64,000 nt of DNA, taken from assembly GCA_002748705.1 (NCBI GenBank), contig PDSZ01000002.1, positions 1-64,000 on the forward strand, in the 5' to 3' direction. The notes below the pieces were generated by a model, which ran no database searches, was not told the origin of the DNA, and was given only the letters and a program-made list of their open reading frames with translations. Each line of letters begins with the position of its first letter. Position 1 is the stretch's first letter. Positions 63,134 to 64,000 of this stretch are shown in pieces. The stretch is from Candidatus Fermentibacterota bacterium. Its GTDB lineage: Bacteria > Fermentibacterota > Fermentibacteria > Fermentibacterales > Fermentibacteraceae. The position numbers and the translations under genes are program-made.

Positions 63134-64000
63134 TTAAGGCTCCCGAACCAGTACAACCTTGCAGGATGCTTCCCGGTCTCCTTCTGTCAGCCTGGCAAGG
63201 TAAACACCGGAGGGAAGAGACTCACCTGCATTCCAGAAAACAGAAGACCCGGAGGAACCGTTAAGCTCTGTGGAGCAGACAAGTCTTCCTGCCGGTGAAT
63301 AGACAGAAAGCACAGCGGAAGAACTCTGAAGCCCTGAAACTGTAAACTCTGCTGTTGTGCCCACAGGATTAACTGCCGGTATCAGAGCAAGTTCGCCGGA
63401 ACCTGATGTGCCTGATATACCCAGCTGTTCATCAGTAAGTTCGTAAACACCGAATCCTCTGATACTGGCAAAAAGCTGAACCGGAGTGTATCCGCAGGTT
63501 ATGTCCCAGACAACCTTGTTTTCAATTCCTGTATTCAGCTGGCTCCAGTCCATTCCCAGATTATCGCTGTAGTAGACTCCTGTTCCATTGCTCCCTGCGA
63601 ATACTCTGGAATCGTTCCCGCCTGTTACATCCCACATGAGTCCATAGGGGCCTGTCAGGCTCCAGGAATCTCCGCCGTCCGGAGAGGTCCAGATACCCTG
63701 ATCAGACGCCAGATAGCATACAGGATCAGAAACACCATTCCATGTTGATGATACATCAGGGTGATATGACCCTGAAACCTGAACTTCCGTGTAGCTCACA
63801 CCGCCGTCGTCGGAGTAGTAGACTCCGTTGCCGCCCTGCTGAAATGCAACAAGAATCCTCTTGTCACCGGATGGAAACTCAAACAGATCAATGGAAGGAT
63901 AAAGAGCAAAGGGAAAACCTGTTCCGGCATTCCATGAAGAACCTCCGTCAGTTGTGTAGTACACTCCTGCGGTGGCAGTACCGGCCCACGCAATGTCAGG
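63134..64000 (-). CDS. Secreted beta-propeller (BNR/YCF48-like) protein with C-terminal sorting domain, cut by window edge
   Basis: The frame is open to the right edge, so the N-terminus is missing; 289 codons remain. It holds several repeats of the type G-V-Y-Y-(S/T)-D-D-G-G-x-x-W (GVYYTTDGGSSWN, GVYYSDDGG, IWTSPDGGDSWSLTG, GVYYSDNLGMDWSQ), the Asp-box motif of sialidase-like or photosystem-assembly-like propellers. The last 85 residues are a FlgD/T9SS-type C-terminal domain (ALIPAVNPVGTTAEFTV, AVLSVYSPAGRLV, LPSGVYLARLTEGDREASCKVVLVREP in part), a signal for export or surface attachment. It is therefore probably a surface or secreted protein. Confidence 0.85.
   Translation of the reverse strand, partial: PDIAWAGTATAGVYYTTDGGSSWNAGTGFPFALYPSIDLFEFPSGDKRILVAFQQGGNGVYYSDDGGVSYTEVQVSGSYHPDVSSTWNGVSDPVCYLASDQGIWTSPDGGDSWSLTGPYGLMWDVTGGNDSRVFAGSNGTGVYYSDNLGMDWSQLNTGIENKVVWDITCGYTPVQLFASIRGFGVYELTDEQLGISGTSGSGELALIPAVNPVGTTAEFTVSGLQSSSAVLSVYSPAGRLVCSTELNGSSGSSVFWNAGESLPSGVYLARLTEGDREASCKVVLVREP

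Overview
The window looks like one bacterial chromosome segment, moderate in GC by eye and mostly minus-strand. Several features suggest an uncultured anaerobic FCB-type bacterium, perhaps near Fermentibacteria; this placement is inference. They are a secreted YCF/BNR-type repeat protein with a C-terminal sorting domain at the right edge, a degraded relative of that domain at 12 kb, a group 3-type [NiFe] hydrogenase, a 2-hydroxyacyl-CoA dehydratase-type activase, a glycine cleavage operon and succinyl-CoA synthetase.

Layout. 0-1 kb: remains of IS1380-like and IS200-like elements. 1.0-9.2 kb (-): a tight eight-gene run, gcvT-gcvH-gcvPA-gcvPB, two small uncharacterised genes, a MutL-like ASKHA protein and its partner. 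9.3-14.7 kb: accessory region with a divergently transcribed hypothetical gene, a nonsense-mutated transposase, a broken acetyltransferase, a methyltransferase, an AT-rich HEAT-repeat DNA repair protein, and a probable small selenoprotein with an in-frame UGA in a UxxC motif. 14.8-20.0 kb (-): a polar amino-acid ABC transporter and a HEAT/diiron beta-lactamase-fold fusion. 20.4-35.9 kb (-): the S10-spc-alpha ribosomal superoperon from rpsJ to rplQ, with secY, adk, map and infA inside, pfkA at its tail, and no rpsD between rpsK and rpoA. 36.2-39.1 kb: a MliC-like lipoprotein and sucCD, the latter directly behind a cobalamin riboswitch. 40.0-44.1 kb (-): a hydrogenase operon with its maturation protease. 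44.7-48.3 kb (-): a MglA-type GTPase, three Roadblock/LC7-type proteins and a DnaA-like AAA+ ATPase. 48.6-58.4 kb: EF-G, a lipoprotein, an antiporter, a trypsin-like protease, AlkD, a dual-specificity phosphatase, a broken HTH-nucleotidyltransferase gene and an ALDH7 dehydrogenase. 58.9-62.7 kb: a giant acyl-CoA dehydratase activase fusion. 63.1 kb to the edge: the sorting-domain protein.

Metabolically the genes fit amino-acid fermentation: amino-acid import, glycine oxidation, semialdehyde oxidation, activation of an acyl-CoA dehydratase, substrate-level ATP formation by SucCD, glycolysis through PfkA, and hydrogen turnover. Regulation by B12 of sucCD would link succinyl-CoA metabolism to a cobalamin-dependent mutase, which is not in this window.

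The least expected structural signal is that at least nine spacers or decayed genes carry two or three imperfect copies of a locus-specific segment of about 30-40 bases, most often 71-75 bases apart (73 or 74 at five loci). The repeats differ completely between loci and no standard element class explains them.
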